From NCBI GenBank assembly GCA_045536155.1, contig JAZSMZ010000065.1, forward strand, positions 1 to 20,895: a stretch of 20,895 bases of DNA, in the 5' to 3' direction. Positions 1 to 7,403 of this stretch are shown in pieces. The notes under the pieces were generated by a model, which searched no databases, was not told the origin of the DNA, and saw only the letters and a program-made list of their open reading frames with translations. The position numbers and the translations under genes are program-made. Source of the stretch: JAZQNC01 sp045536155. Its GTDB lineage: Bacteria > Bacillota > Clostridia > Oscillospirales > CAG-272. Within the stretch, counting starts at the first letter, position 1. Every line of letters begins with the position of its first letter.

Positions 1-588
1 TTCTTCGTCGTGGATGTATGCGCTGCGGGGGTCTTCTGATAGAAGACCGATTATATTGTCGCGTTCGCTTTCGTCGATCAGCTTTTCGACGTTTTCGGGG
101 ATCTCCACCTTTAAGTGATGCTCAAGCACCTCGTTTGCAAAGCCGCCGCGCGCATCGGGATGGCTGTCGGCATAGGCGAGGTAGGGTTTGATGTCGTAGA
201 TGGGGGTGTTGTCGATCATATCGATTCCCCGAACATTCAGTACCGTACCAAGCTTTTCGTCAACTTCCACCGATTCGAGCTCTACCGACGACAGCCCGAT
301 GGGATTGGGACGGTAGGGGGATCGGGTGGCAAAAACGCCCATGCGCTTCTTTCCACCAAGACGGGGAGGGGCAACTGTTGCCGACCATTCGCTTTTATGC
401 GACTCGGAAAAGCCCCATATCAGCCAGAGATGGGAGTACCCTTCGATCCCGCGCAAAGCGTCGGGTGTGCGGAACTCGGGCAGGAAAATAATCTTGCCCC
501 GAAGCCCCTTTACAAGTCCGCTCTGGCGCGGTACGCCGAATTTGTCGGGAAATGAAGTCTTTATATATGCTATCTGCTTTAATTCCAT
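1..588 (-). CDS. trmO: TrmO-type tRNA m6t6A37 methyltransferase, partial (3' end beyond window)
   Basis: Reading the minus strand from the ATG at 588 gives 196 open codons to the window edge, so the C-terminus is missing. The protein begins MELKQIAYIKTSF and carries the UPF0066/TrmO (YaeB) signatures: GVPRQSGLV near residue 18, LRGIEGYSHLWLIW near 45, and the strongly conserved RMGVFATRSPYRPNPIGLS near 81-99, followed by a GIDMIDNTPIYDIKPYL segment. In this family the protein uses S-adenosylmethionine to N6-methylate the t6A base at position 37 of threonine tRNAs that read ACY codons. A GGAG-like ribosome site lies about 7 bases before the ATG, and a sigma-A type promoter lies just upstream. 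The gene is divergent from the DUF11 gene. The identification rests on motifs and is strong; the substrate is family knowledge. Confidence 0.93.
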   Translation of the reverse strand, partial: MELKQIAYIKTSFPDKFGVPRQSGLVKGLRGKIIFLPEFRTPDALRGIEGYSHLWLIWGFSESHKSEWSATVAPPRLGGKKRMGVFATRSPYRPNPIGLSSVELESVEVDEKLGTVLNVRGIDMIDNTPIYDIKPYLAYADSHPDARGGFANEVLEHHLKVEIPENVEKLIDESERDNIIGLLSEDPRSAYIHDEE

Positions 589-616
589 TGTTTTCTCCGA
601 ATGATTTGATACGTTT

Positions 617-645
617 ATTATAGCACGTTTCATTAGCGAGAGCAA
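617..645 (-). promoter_or_regulatory. sigma-A type promoter for trmO
   Basis: On the minus strand TTGCTC (645-640) and a perfect TATAAT (622-617) are 17 bases apart, placing the start site about 20-25 bases before the trmO ATG at 588. The -35 box is imperfect. Confidence 0.6.
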
Positions 646-667
646 GTGTATTTTGCCGAAAAAAGGT

Positions 668-698
668 AACCTCACTCTAAATATCCGCATACTATATA
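668..698 (+). promoter_or_regulatory. candidate promoter of DUF11 gene; sigma-K/E-like -10
   Basis: No good sigma-A pair is visible before the DUF11 gene. The best match is AACC (668-671) and GCATACTATA (687-696), which resembles the mother-cell sigma-K consensus mACm / gCATAnnnTA with a 15-base instead of 16-base spacer. CATACTAT also differs at one position from the sigma-E -10. The predicted 5' leader would contain a small hairpin (ACGGC 701-705 with GCCGT 714-718). Short degenerate motifs like this occur by chance, so the call is tentative. Confidence 0.25.
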
Positions 699-747
699 AC
701 ACGGCTTTTAATGGCCGTAAGAACAATTACATGGAGGATATTTAAAA

Positions 748-1599
748 ATGGCAACCTTTTTCAATCAGGCAAGCTTGTCCTACAACGGCAACGTGACGCA
801 GTCGAACATAACCGTCGGCGAGATCGTAGGCGTGCTCACTGCCTCAAAAGACGCTCTGACCACCGTCTATACGTCGGGCGATAAGGTAACTTACGTTATC
901 GCTCTTGTCAACTCGGGAGCTACCGCACTTTCAGGTCTGACCGTCAGCGACAACCTCGGCGTATACCCCTTCGGCACACTCACCCTTCGTCCGCTCGATT
1001 ACGTCGACGGCTCTCTTCGCTACTACGTAAACGGTGTGCTTCAGGCATCGCCCACCGTTACCGCAAACGACGAGCTCGTTATCAGCGGAATAAGCATTCC
1101 GCCCTCGTCAAACGCTCTGCTCGTTTACGAAACAACGGTCAACAGCTTCGCTCCCCTTGATGCACAGTCGCAGATCACCAACGTGGCAACGATCGGCGGT
1201 GACGGTGTAAACGACGTAACCGTTTCCGAAACGATCAATGCATCCGATGCTTCAAGCCTCACTGTTACAAAAGCGGTAAACCCGACTGTTGTCAGCGAAA
1301 ACGGTCGGATCACCTACACCTTCGTTATTCAGAATTACGGCAATACCGCATCCGGAATTGCCGACAACGCCGTCCTTTCGGATACCTTCAATCCCGTGCT
1401 GTCTGACATTACAGTAAGCTACAACGGCAATGCCTGGGTCGAGGGTGTAAACTACACCTACAACGCTTCCACCGGTGAATTCCGCACCGTTGACGGTCAG
1501 ATAACCGTTGACGCTGCTTCATACGTACAGGATCCCACCACAGGCGAATGGAGCATTGTCCCCTCGAGCGCGGTAATTACCGTAAGCGGCAACATCTGA
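748..1599 (+). CDS. DUF11 (conserved repeat domain) protein
   Basis: A 283-residue protein with two Ig-like DUF11/TIGR01451-type repeats. Repeat one spans about residues 30-165 (SGDKVTYVIALVNSGATALSG, then a VSDNL turn). Repeat two spans about 171-283 (LTVTKAVNPTVVSENGRITYTF, then a LSDTFNPVL turn). DUF11 domains are known from cell-surface and spore-surface proteins and archaeal envelope proteins. This one has no signal peptide, membrane segment, LPXTG motif or cysteine, so it is either cytosolic, exported by a non-classical route, or deposited on the spore coat from the mother cell. The start is set by a strong GGAGGA site (733-738), nine bases before the ATG. The gene is monocistronic, with its own promoter region and a strong terminator. 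Codon choice is biased toward AAC, TAC and CTC, unlike several neighbours, which may mean high expression. Function is unknown. Confidence 0.85.
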   Translation: MATFFNQASLSYNGNVTQSNITVGEIVGVLTASKDALTTVYTSGDKVTYVIALVNSGATALSGLTVSDNLGVYPFGTLTLRPLDYVDGSLRYYVNGVLQASPTVTANDELVISGISIPPSSNALLVYETTVNSFAPLDAQSQITNVATIGGDGVNDVTVSETINASDASSLTVTKAVNPTVVSENGRITYTFVIQNYGNTASGIADNAVLSDTFNPVLSDITVSYNGNAWVEGVNYTYNASTGEFRTVDGQITVDAASYVQDPTTGEWSIVPSSAVITVSGNI

Positions 1600-1609
1600 G
1601 CTTTGGCAC

Positions 1610-1642
1610 AAAAAACGGTCTGACAACGTCAGACCGTTTTTT
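1610..1642. terminator. bidirectional intrinsic terminator (DUF11 gene / mutS2)
   Basis: A perfect 15-bp stem (AAAAAACGGTCTGAC at 1610-1624 with its complement at 1628-1642) closes a three-base AAC loop. It has A residues on the left and T residues on the right, so it can end transcription from both converging genes. Confidence 0.92.
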
Positions 1643-1644
1643 AT

Positions 1645-4038
1645 TTATTTCAGTTCAACCACGGTAACTCCGCTGTCTCCCTCGCCGTATTGGCCGAGGC
1701 GGTATGATTTAACGCGGAAATCGGTGCGGAGATATTCCTGCACTGCCTTGCGGAGTGCGCCAGTGCCCTTGCCGTGGACAAGTCGGACGGTGGTAAGATT
1801 GACAAGCTTTGCTTCGTCGAGGTATTTATCGATGGCAATAAAGGCTTCCTCGCCGTTTTTACCGCGAAGATCGAGCTCGTTGGAAAAATCGGCTCGGACT
1901 GTACGTCTGAAGCTCTCGCCCGACTGCACCGTCTTTTTCGCTTCCTTCTTTTTATCCTTGCTCTCCTCGTCGAGCATCAAATTTTTGACGTTGGTCTTCA
2001 TCTTGATAAGACCTGCCATGACCATAACGTCGCCGTTTTTGTCGGGAGCATCAAGAAGCGTGCCGCTTTGTCCGATGTTGACGATGACCACGCTGTCCCC
2101 TTTTTTGTAGGGACGGGGCGGCTTGTAATTCTTTACAACCCTTTCGTCCACGGGATTGACCTCATCTCCCATCTGACGAAGACGCTGACGGATATCATCG
2201 CGCGAGGAATCTATCGATGACGAGTATTTACCCGAATCGCGCACCTTTTTCAGCTCTGCAAGCTGTGAAAAGATGTAATCGGAGGAAACGCGGGCACTTT
2301 CGAGCATCTGAGTCGCCTTAACGCGAGATTTTTCGATCTCCTTTTCAGCTTTTTCGTTTTTGGCGTTGATCTCGCGCTCTTTTCTCTGCTTGAAATCCTC
2401 AAATTCGCGTCTTAAGCGCCTTGCCTCATCGCGCTGGGCTTCCATTTCTATACGCGCCGCCTCAAGACGGTCGATGGTATCCTCAAAGCGTCGGCTGTCT
2501 GCATTGATAAGCTGCTTTGCGCGATCTATGACCCTCGCAGACAGTCCCAACCGTTCGGATATCGCGAATGCATTCGAGCGTCCGGGTGTGCCGATTATCA
2601 GCTTATATGTGGGACGGAGAGTTTCAACGTCGAATTCGCAGGATGCGTTTGAAACGCCATCGGTGTTGAGCGCGTACTCCTTGAGCTCGGCGTAGTGAGT
2701 TGTTGCCGCGCAGAGTGCGCCCTTCATTCTTGCATTTTCCAGTATAGCCTCGGCCAGTGCCGCACCCTCGACAGGGTCGGTACCCGCGCCAAGCTCGTCG
2801 AAAAGGACGAGGCTGCCATTGCCGCATTCGTCAAGAATGGACACGATGTTGGTCATGTGTGCCGAGAAGGTGGAAAGCGACTGCTCTATCGACTGCTCGT
2901 CGCCGATATCGGCCAAAATATCCTCAAACACGGGCATGACCGACAGATCGTCGGCAGGTATATGAAGTCCCGATTGGCACATCATCGAAAGCAGGCCGAT
3001 CGTCTTTAATGTAACCGTCTTGCCGCCCGTATTCGGACCTGTTATAACGAGTGTGTCGAAATCGCCGCCAAGACGGACGCTTATCGGCACGACCGTCTTT
3101 GAATCGAGCAGCGGATGGCGCGCGCGCTGAAGCTCGAGGGAATACTTGTCCTCAACAATGACGGGTGCCGATGCATCCATCTTGAATGACAGTTCTGCGC
3201 GCGCAAAGATGAACGCCAGTACCGTAATGTTGTAGTAGTTGAGCGACGCGGATGCCGCGTGCTCGGCACAATCGGCCGAAAGCTCGGACAAAATGCGGTC
3301 GATCTCGTGCTTTTCCTTGCTTTCGAGCACGCGAAGCTCGTTGTTTGCCTCAACGACCGCCATCGGCTCGATAAACAGCGTGGCGCCCGATGCCGAGGTA
3401 TCGTGGGTTAGTCCCTTTATCTCGGAGCGATATTCGGCCTTGACCGGAACAACATATCGTCCGGCACGCTGGGTGATGATATTCTCCTGCAGATATTTGG
3501 TATGCTCGCCGGTGGTGTATCTCTGCAGAATATCCTTTATGCGGTTTGCGGTATTGCGCTTTTTGCGGCGGATATCGGCCAACGCGGGCGATGCCTCATC
3601 GGCGATCATATCCTCCGATATCACCGTGCGGTATATCTTTTCCTCCAAAAAGCGGTTGGCAGACAGACGTTCAAAAATCTCATCGAGCGATGTCTGCTGC
3701 TTTTTGTCGTTGCTGATGTAATCGATAAGCGTGCGCGATATGCGAAGCACATCGGCAATGTCGAGCAGCTCGCGCGGATTAAGCTGAGCACCCTTGTCGG
3801 CCCTTTCAAGCGAAGGATTGATATCCTTTACCGAGCCGAATGAAGGTGAACCCTTGACCGACGCCAGCATTTTTGCGTCGCTTGTCTGCTCCATGAGCAT
3901 TTTGACACGCTTTACGTCGGAGGTGGGACGAAGGCGCATGGCCTCTCCTCTTGCCCCCTCGGTATGACAGCAATCTGCGAGAAGCTCAAGTATTTTATTG
4001 TATTCAAGTGTGGCTATCGCCTTTGTGAAATCTGACAT
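1645..4038 (-). CDS. mutS2: MutS2 (RqcU) ATPase with Smr domain
   Basis: A 797-residue protein of full family length. It has the MutS-type core and clamp (about 1-320), an ATPase domain with Walker A GPNTGGKT (334-341) and Walker B LVLFDE (410-415), and the GAGTDPVEGAALA signature. A long charged coiled coil (about 510-620), a KOW/SH3-like segment starting at YKKGDSVVIV, and a C-terminal Smr nuclease domain follow (LDLRG at 722, HGKG at 755-758). MutS2 is known to limit recombination. In Bacillus it also acts on collided ribosomes, splitting them so that nascent chains enter quality control. It lacks the MutS mismatch-recognition domain, as expected. It is the last gene of the minus-strand run, 15 bases after recO, so co-transcription is likely. 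Identification is secure; the cellular role is family knowledge. Confidence 0.97.
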   Translation of the reverse strand: MSDFTKAIATLEYNKILELLADCCHTEGARGEAMRLRPTSDVKRVKMLMEQTSDAKMLASVKGSPSFGSVKDINPSLERADKGAQLNPRELLDIADVLRISRTLIDYISNDKKQQTSLDEIFERLSANRFLEEKIYRTVISEDMIADEASPALADIRRKKRNTANRIKDILQRYTTGEHTKYLQENIITQRAGRYVVPVKAEYRSEIKGLTHDTSASGATLFIEPMAVVEANNELRVLESKEKHEIDRILSELSADCAEHAASASLNYYNITVLAFIFARAELSFKMDASAPVIVEDKYSLELQRARHPLLDSKTVVPISVRLGGDFDTLVITGPNTGGKTVTLKTIGLLSMMCQSGLHIPADDLSVMPVFEDILADIGDEQSIEQSLSTFSAHMTNIVSILDECGNGSLVLFDELGAGTDPVEGAALAEAILENARMKGALCAATTHYAELKEYALNTDGVSNASCEFDVETLRPTYKLIIGTPGRSNAFAISERLGLSARVIDRAKQLINADSRRFEDTIDRLEAARIEMEAQRDEARRLRREFEDFKQRKEREINAKNEKAEKEIEKSRVKATQMLESARVSSDYIFSQLAELKKVRDSGKYSSSIDSSRDDIRQRLRQMGDEVNPVDERVVKNYKPPRPYKKGDSVVIVNIGQSGTLLDAPDKNGDVMVMAGLIKMKTNVKNLMLDEESKDKKKEAKKTVQSGESFRRTVRADFSNELDLRGKNGEEAFIAIDKYLDEAKLVNLTTVRLVHGKGTGALRKAVQEYLRTDFRVKSYRLGQYGEGDSGVTVVELK

Positions 4039-4053
4039 TTTGTTTCCCTATGA

Positions 4054-4809
4054 CTATCTTGTCATGTCTTTGTAGTATTGAAGCGATTTGAAATAGTGCT
4101 CGGTCTTATCGAGAATATACCCTTCGGCGAAGGCAAAGAGTGATGAGCTGACGCCGTCATCGATCGAAAAGGCAAATATGCGCTTGAGGGGCGCTGATAC
4201 TATATACTCCCCCGCCTTTCGCACAGGCGCGGGCAAGTAAAAGCACTTTTCGCCAAGTCCTGCCTTATCGGCGCACTCCTTGCATATACATTCGTCGTTT
4301 TCAAGGTCGTAAAACGCATCGGTGCATTCATTTGTGCATCTCGTGCAGCCCGACAGCTCGGGAGCATACCCTATCTCGGCGGCACATCTGAGCTCGAAGA
4401 CCGCCTTGACAAGGTCGTTTTCCCTCTCACCCTGACTGATCACGTAGAGCACGTTGAGCAGCAGTCTTAAAAGATCCTCGCACGTTTCGCCCTCAAAGGT
4501 AACGTATCGGGCGACGTCGAATATGTAGGAGATGAGCGACAGCCGCTTAATTCCAAGATTGACGTCGTAAAAATCGCTGATCACGCTCGCCTCGCTGAGC
4601 CAAAAGCGTCCGTCGCGCTCGTAGCAGGCAAAATCGCCGTAGAACATGACGTGCGAAGCCGAGCGGCTCTTGCTTGTGGATTTTCGCGAGCCCTTTGCGG
4701 CAACGGTTATACGGCCGCGCTCGTGTGTGATAATGTCGATCAGCTTGTCCGTCTCGCCGTAGATGCTTTCGCGCACAATGAGGCCTGTAAATTTGACTAC
4801 CCTTGCCAT
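4054..4809 (-). CDS. recO: DNA repair protein RecO
   Basis: A 251-residue protein. It has an N-terminal OB-fold (ARVVKFTGLIVRESIYGETDK, then the THERGRITVAAKG strand) and a helical C-terminal domain with a cysteine cluster typical of zinc-binding RecO: C155, C158, C162, C174, C176 and C179. RecO works with RecF and RecR to load RecA on SSB-coated single-stranded DNA and also anneals strands. It follows era, as in many Firmicutes, and precedes mutS2 by 15 bases. The ATG at 4809 has a strong AAGGAGG ribosome site (4819-4825, minus). The 108-base gap from era is unusually long for this pair and contains a duplicated copy of the recO ribosome site, described separately. Confidence 0.96.
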   Translation of the reverse strand: MARVVKFTGLIVRESIYGETDKLIDIITHERGRITVAAKGSRKSTSKSRSASHVMFYGDFACYERDGRFWLSEASVISDFYDVNLGIKRLSLISYIFDVARYVTFEGETCEDLLRLLLNVLYVISQGERENDLVKAVFELRCAAEIGYAPELSGCTRCTNECTDAFYDLENDECICKECADKAGLGEKCFYLPAPVRKAGEYIVSAPLKRIFAFSIDDGVSSSLFAFAEGYILDKTEHYFKSLQYYKDMTR

Positions 4810-4907
4810 TTTACTTAGCCTCCTTTTTAATGCTTTTAAAAAACAAATTAATATTCTTCGAATAATAGCGCTGAAAGGAGGTTGTTTTACTTTGCCTCCT
4901 CTTTAAT
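4809..4907 (-). repeat. duplicated recO ribosome-site leader with anti-SD segment
   Basis: A 23-base segment beginning ATTAAAAAGGAGG just before recO (4831-4809, minus) recurs at 4907-4885 with two mismatches. The upstream copy has ACA where recO has ATG, so it has a ribosome site but no start codon. Between the copies CCTCCTTT (4881-4874, minus) is perfectly complementary to AAAGGAGG of the recO ribosome site (4826-4819) and can also pair with GGAGG of the upstream copy. This gives two mutually exclusive hairpins. A CGAAGAATA stretch also recurs near the era stop, so the duplication may be larger and decayed. The sequence facts are direct; a regulatory role is inferred. Confidence 0.7.
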
Positions 4908-4917
4908 TCTTGTAAAA

Positions 4918-5805
4918 TTATTCTTCGCTTCGATAACCAAGATTGCTCAGCGACTGGACGTTGTCGCGCCAATTTTCCTTGACCTTTACCCAAAGCTCGA
5001 GATAGACCTTTGTGCCGAAGAATTTTTCCATGTCCTCGCGCGCATAGCTGCCTATCTGCTTTAACTTATCGCCGTTATGTCCGATGATGATTCCCTTATG
5101 TGTCGCCCTTTCGCAGACGATGGTGGCGTAAATTTTTAGGAGCGTACCCTGATCGTCGAATTTATCGATAACGATGGCAACGCCGTGGGGGATCTCGTCG
5201 TTTGTGGTGCGGAGTATCTTTTCGCGGATTATCTCCGATGCGATCTGACGCTCGGGCTGGTCGGTGGCGATATCGTCGTCGAAATAGTGCACACCCTCGC
5301 ACAGATATCTCTCGCATTCGTCAAGTACGATGTTCACTCCCTTTTCCTTTGCGGCCGAGATGGGGATTATCGAATCGAACTCATGCATCGACGAATAAAG
5401 CTGTATCGTTTCGGCCACCTTTTGCGCGTTGGAACGGTCAACCTTATTGATAACGAGCAGCGAGGGCATTCCCGTCTGAGCGATCCTCTCGATGATGCCC
5501 TTCTCTATGGTGCCTATTTTCGGCTCTGCTTCGACAACGAGTATGCAGGCATCAACGTCGCCCATGGTGTCGTTTGCGCTCTTTACCATGAAATCGCCCA
5601 GCTTGGTCTTGGGATTGTGCAGACCGGGCGTGTCCATAAATACGTACTGGTCCTCTCCCTTTGTAAGTATTCCGACGATTCTGTTTCTCGTGGTCTGCGG
5701 CTTTGACGATACTATCGCCACCTTTTCGCCGACGATGGCATTGAGAAGGGTGGATTTACCTACGTTAGGACGTCCTACTATTGCTATAAATGCGTTTCTT
5801 GTCAT
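4918..5805 (-). CDS. era: GTPase Era
   Basis: A 295-residue protein of normal length. The GTPase domain has G1 GRPNVGKS (11-18), G2 QTTRNRI (37-43), G3 DTPG (58-61), G4 NKVD (120-123) and G5 ISAAK (149-153). The C-terminal KH domain has IIGHNGDKLKQIG (240-252), where GHNG replaces the usual GKGG. Era binds the 3' end of 16S rRNA near the anti-Shine-Dalgarno sequence and assists 30S assembly, and it couples ribosome maturation to the cell cycle. Its upstream neighbour ybeY matures the same rRNA region. The ATG at 5805 is the only plausible start: no in-frame start codon lies in the sequence before it. The leader carries a hairpin between a purine-rich AAAAAAGGGG stretch and the ATG. Confidence 0.97.
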   Translation of the reverse strand: MTRNAFIAIVGRPNVGKSTLLNAIVGEKVAIVSSKPQTTRNRIVGILTKGEDQYVFMDTPGLHNPKTKLGDFMVKSANDTMGDVDACILVVEAEPKIGTIEKGIIERIAQTGMPSLLVINKVDRSNAQKVAETIQLYSSMHEFDSIIPISAAKEKGVNIVLDECERYLCEGVHYFDDDIATDQPERQIASEIIREKILRTTNDEIPHGVAIVIDKFDDQGTLLKIYATIVCERATHKGIIIGHNGDKLKQIGSYAREDMEKFFGTKVYLELWVKVKENWRDNVQSLSNLGYRSEE

Positions 5806-5813
5806 ATCAAAAT

Positions 5814-5832
5814 CGCGAAAAGTGTTTTCGCG
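5814..5832 (-). promoter_or_regulatory. hairpin in the era leader between SD-like stretch and ATG
   Basis: CGCGAAAA and TTTTCGCG form a perfect 8-bp stem with a three-base loop. On the minus strand the order is AAAAAAGGGG, hairpin, ATTTTGAT, ATG. Without folding the purine stretch is too far from the ATG (27 bases). With the hairpin folded the distance is 8 bases, a normal spacing. It could also slow transcription between ybeY and era. Confidence 0.5.
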
Positions 5833-5859
5833 CCCCTTTTTTCACTTTATTATGTATTT

Positions 5860-6327
5860 TTATCTTCTGAATTTTTCTTTTCCGAGTCCGATACCCGAAA
5901 GTATCTCCTCCTGGCGCATAAACATCGCCTTTTCCTCGTCCTCGCTTCTCTCATGGTCCCAGCCGAGCAGATGGAGCACAGAATGCACCGTCAAAAAGGC
6001 GATCTCGCGCTCAAGCGGGTGACCGTATTCCTCGGCCTGCGCTATTGCGTGCTCGACCGATATTACGATATCGCCGAGGGTGTCATCCTCGTCCATCGGG
6101 AAGGAAAGCACGTCGGTGGACGCGTCCTTGTCGCGGAATTGCTTATTAAGCTCTCTTATTGCCTCGTCATCGGTAAAGGTGACCGACACCTCTGCCGATC
6201 CGCGATATCCCTCCTGCCAAAGTGCGGCGGCAATGGCGCGCTTGACGAGCATGCGCATTCTCACGCTTATGCGCATTATATCCTGCTCGTCCTTTAAATA
6301 TATTGTATGACCTGTACGGAATCTCAT
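5860..6327 (-). CDS. ybeY: YbeY endoribonuclease (rRNA maturation factor)
   Basis: A 155-residue protein of UPF0054/YbeY length. The zinc site HSVLHLLGWDH (residues 115-125, with H115, H119 and H125) and the preceding TDVLSFPMDE and LGDIVIS strands are diagnostic. YbeY is a single-strand endoribonuclease needed for 16S rRNA 3' maturation and 70S quality control, and it works with Era. A GGGAG ribosome site precedes the ATG at 6327. The gene begins 20 bases after phoH and is followed by era after 54 bases. In Bacillus, dgkA and cdd often lie between ybeY and era; they are absent here. Confidence 0.96.
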   Translation of the reverse strand: MRFRTGHTIYLKDEQDIMRISVRMRMLVKRAIAAALWQEGYRGSAEVSVTFTDDEAIRELNKQFRDKDASTDVLSFPMDEDDTLGDIVISVEHAIAQAEEYGHPLEREIAFLTVHSVLHLLGWDHERSEDEEKAMFMRQEEILSGIGLGKEKFRR

Positions 6328-6347
6328 TTTGCTTTTCTCCCTTTTAT

Positions 6348-7376
6348 TCAGTCGTTTTTCTTGGCGAAATATCTCTTTTCGCCGCTCTCTTCTTTGCCCG
6401 ATCTCTCTTTTTCGTATTTATCGTATGCCAGAATGATCTGCTGAACAAGCCTATGGCGAACAACATCACGATCGGTAAAGGAATGAATCGCTATTCCATC
6501 AATATCGCGAAGCACCTTTGTCGCCTCAACAAGGCCGCTCTTTTTGCCAAAGGGCAGGTCGGTCTGGGTGACGTCGCCCGTAACCACCGCCTTTGAGTTG
6601 AATCCGAGACGTGTCAAAAACATCTTCATCTGCTCGGGAGTGGTATTCTGCGCCTCGTCGAGGATGATAAAGGAATCGTCGAGAGTGCGTCCGCGCATAT
6701 ATGCCAGCGGCGCGATCTCAATACTTCCCCTCTCGACGTGGCGGTTATAGCTTTCAACGCCGAGCATCTCATAAAGAGCATCGTAAAGCGGGCGGAGATA
6801 AGGGTCGATCTTGCTTTGCAGATCTCCCGGCAGATATCCCAGCCGCTCGCCCGCCTCAACTGCGGGACGGGTGAGGATTATGCGGTTTATCTCCTTGTTG
6901 CGAAGTGCGGTGACCGCCATTGCAACAGCGAGGAAGGTCTTACCCGTACCGGCAGGTCCAAGCCCGAGCACAACGGTGTTTTTCTTTATCTGCTCAACGT
7001 ATTTTCTCTGTCCCACCGTCTTTGCCTTGATCGGCTTGCCGCGGTTGGTGATGCATATACAGTCGTCGCCGAACTGCATAAGCTCCTCACTTTTGCCGTC
7101 GTTTATCATATCGATAACGTATCCGAGCTTTTGATCGGATATCTCGCCGCCCAGAAGCGCTATCTTTTTGAGCGATTCGATGGCGAACGCCGCCTTTTCG
7201 ACTCCGCTTTCGTCAGAGCCGCTTATAACTATCGCGTTTCCTGCCGTTTTATCGGTATCGCGGCAAAGGAGGGAAACCGAATATTCGCGTTCGATCTTCG
7301 CGATATTGGCATCGTACGCGCCGAATATCGTGGACGTTTGTTCAAGGCTTTCGGTGTAAACTGTCTTTTCTGCCAT
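6348..7376 (-). CDS. phoH: PhoH family ATPase/RNA-associated protein
   Basis: A 342-residue protein with a PhoH domain: Walker A GPAGTGKT (140-147), Walker B IILDEAQN (237-244), the RPAVEAGERLGYLPG block (170-184) and an MFLTRLGFNSKAVVTGDVTQTDLP block near the C-terminus. An N-terminal region of about 110 residues resembles the KH-like module of the longer PhoH/PhoL proteins. PhoH2-like relatives have RNA helicase/nuclease links, but the role of this short form is not settled. Its position between yqfD and ybeY is the common Firmicutes arrangement and suggests a job in RNA or ribosome maturation. The ribosome site is distant and weak (GGAG about 13 bases upstream), so the protein may be made at a lower level or coupled to yqfD translation. 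Confidence 0.94.
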   Translation of the reverse strand: MAEKTVYTESLEQTSTIFGAYDANIAKIEREYSVSLLCRDTDKTAGNAIVISGSDESGVEKAAFAIESLKKIALLGGEISDQKLGYVIDMINDGKSEELMQFGDDCICITNRGKPIKAKTVGQRKYVEQIKKNTVVLGLGPAGTGKTFLAVAMAVTALRNKEINRIILTRPAVEAGERLGYLPGDLQSKIDPYLRPLYDALYEMLGVESYNRHVERGSIEIAPLAYMRGRTLDDSFIILDEAQNTTPEQMKMFLTRLGFNSKAVVTGDVTQTDLPFGKKSGLVEATKVLRDIDGIAIHSFTDRDVVRHRLVQQIILAYDKYEKERSGKEESGEKRYFAKKND

Positions 7377-7403
7377 TTATATCTTTTATCTCCGTGTATG
7401 TTT

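Noticed and set aside
115..555. 146-codon plus-strand frame at the left edge
   Set aside because: It is the antisense shadow of trmO, whose minus-strand translation shows clear family motifs.
4811..4993. 60-codon minus-strand frame overlapping the era end and stopping at the recO ribosome site
   Set aside because: It runs inside era in another frame, has no ribosome site, and its product is a low-complexity basic peptide.
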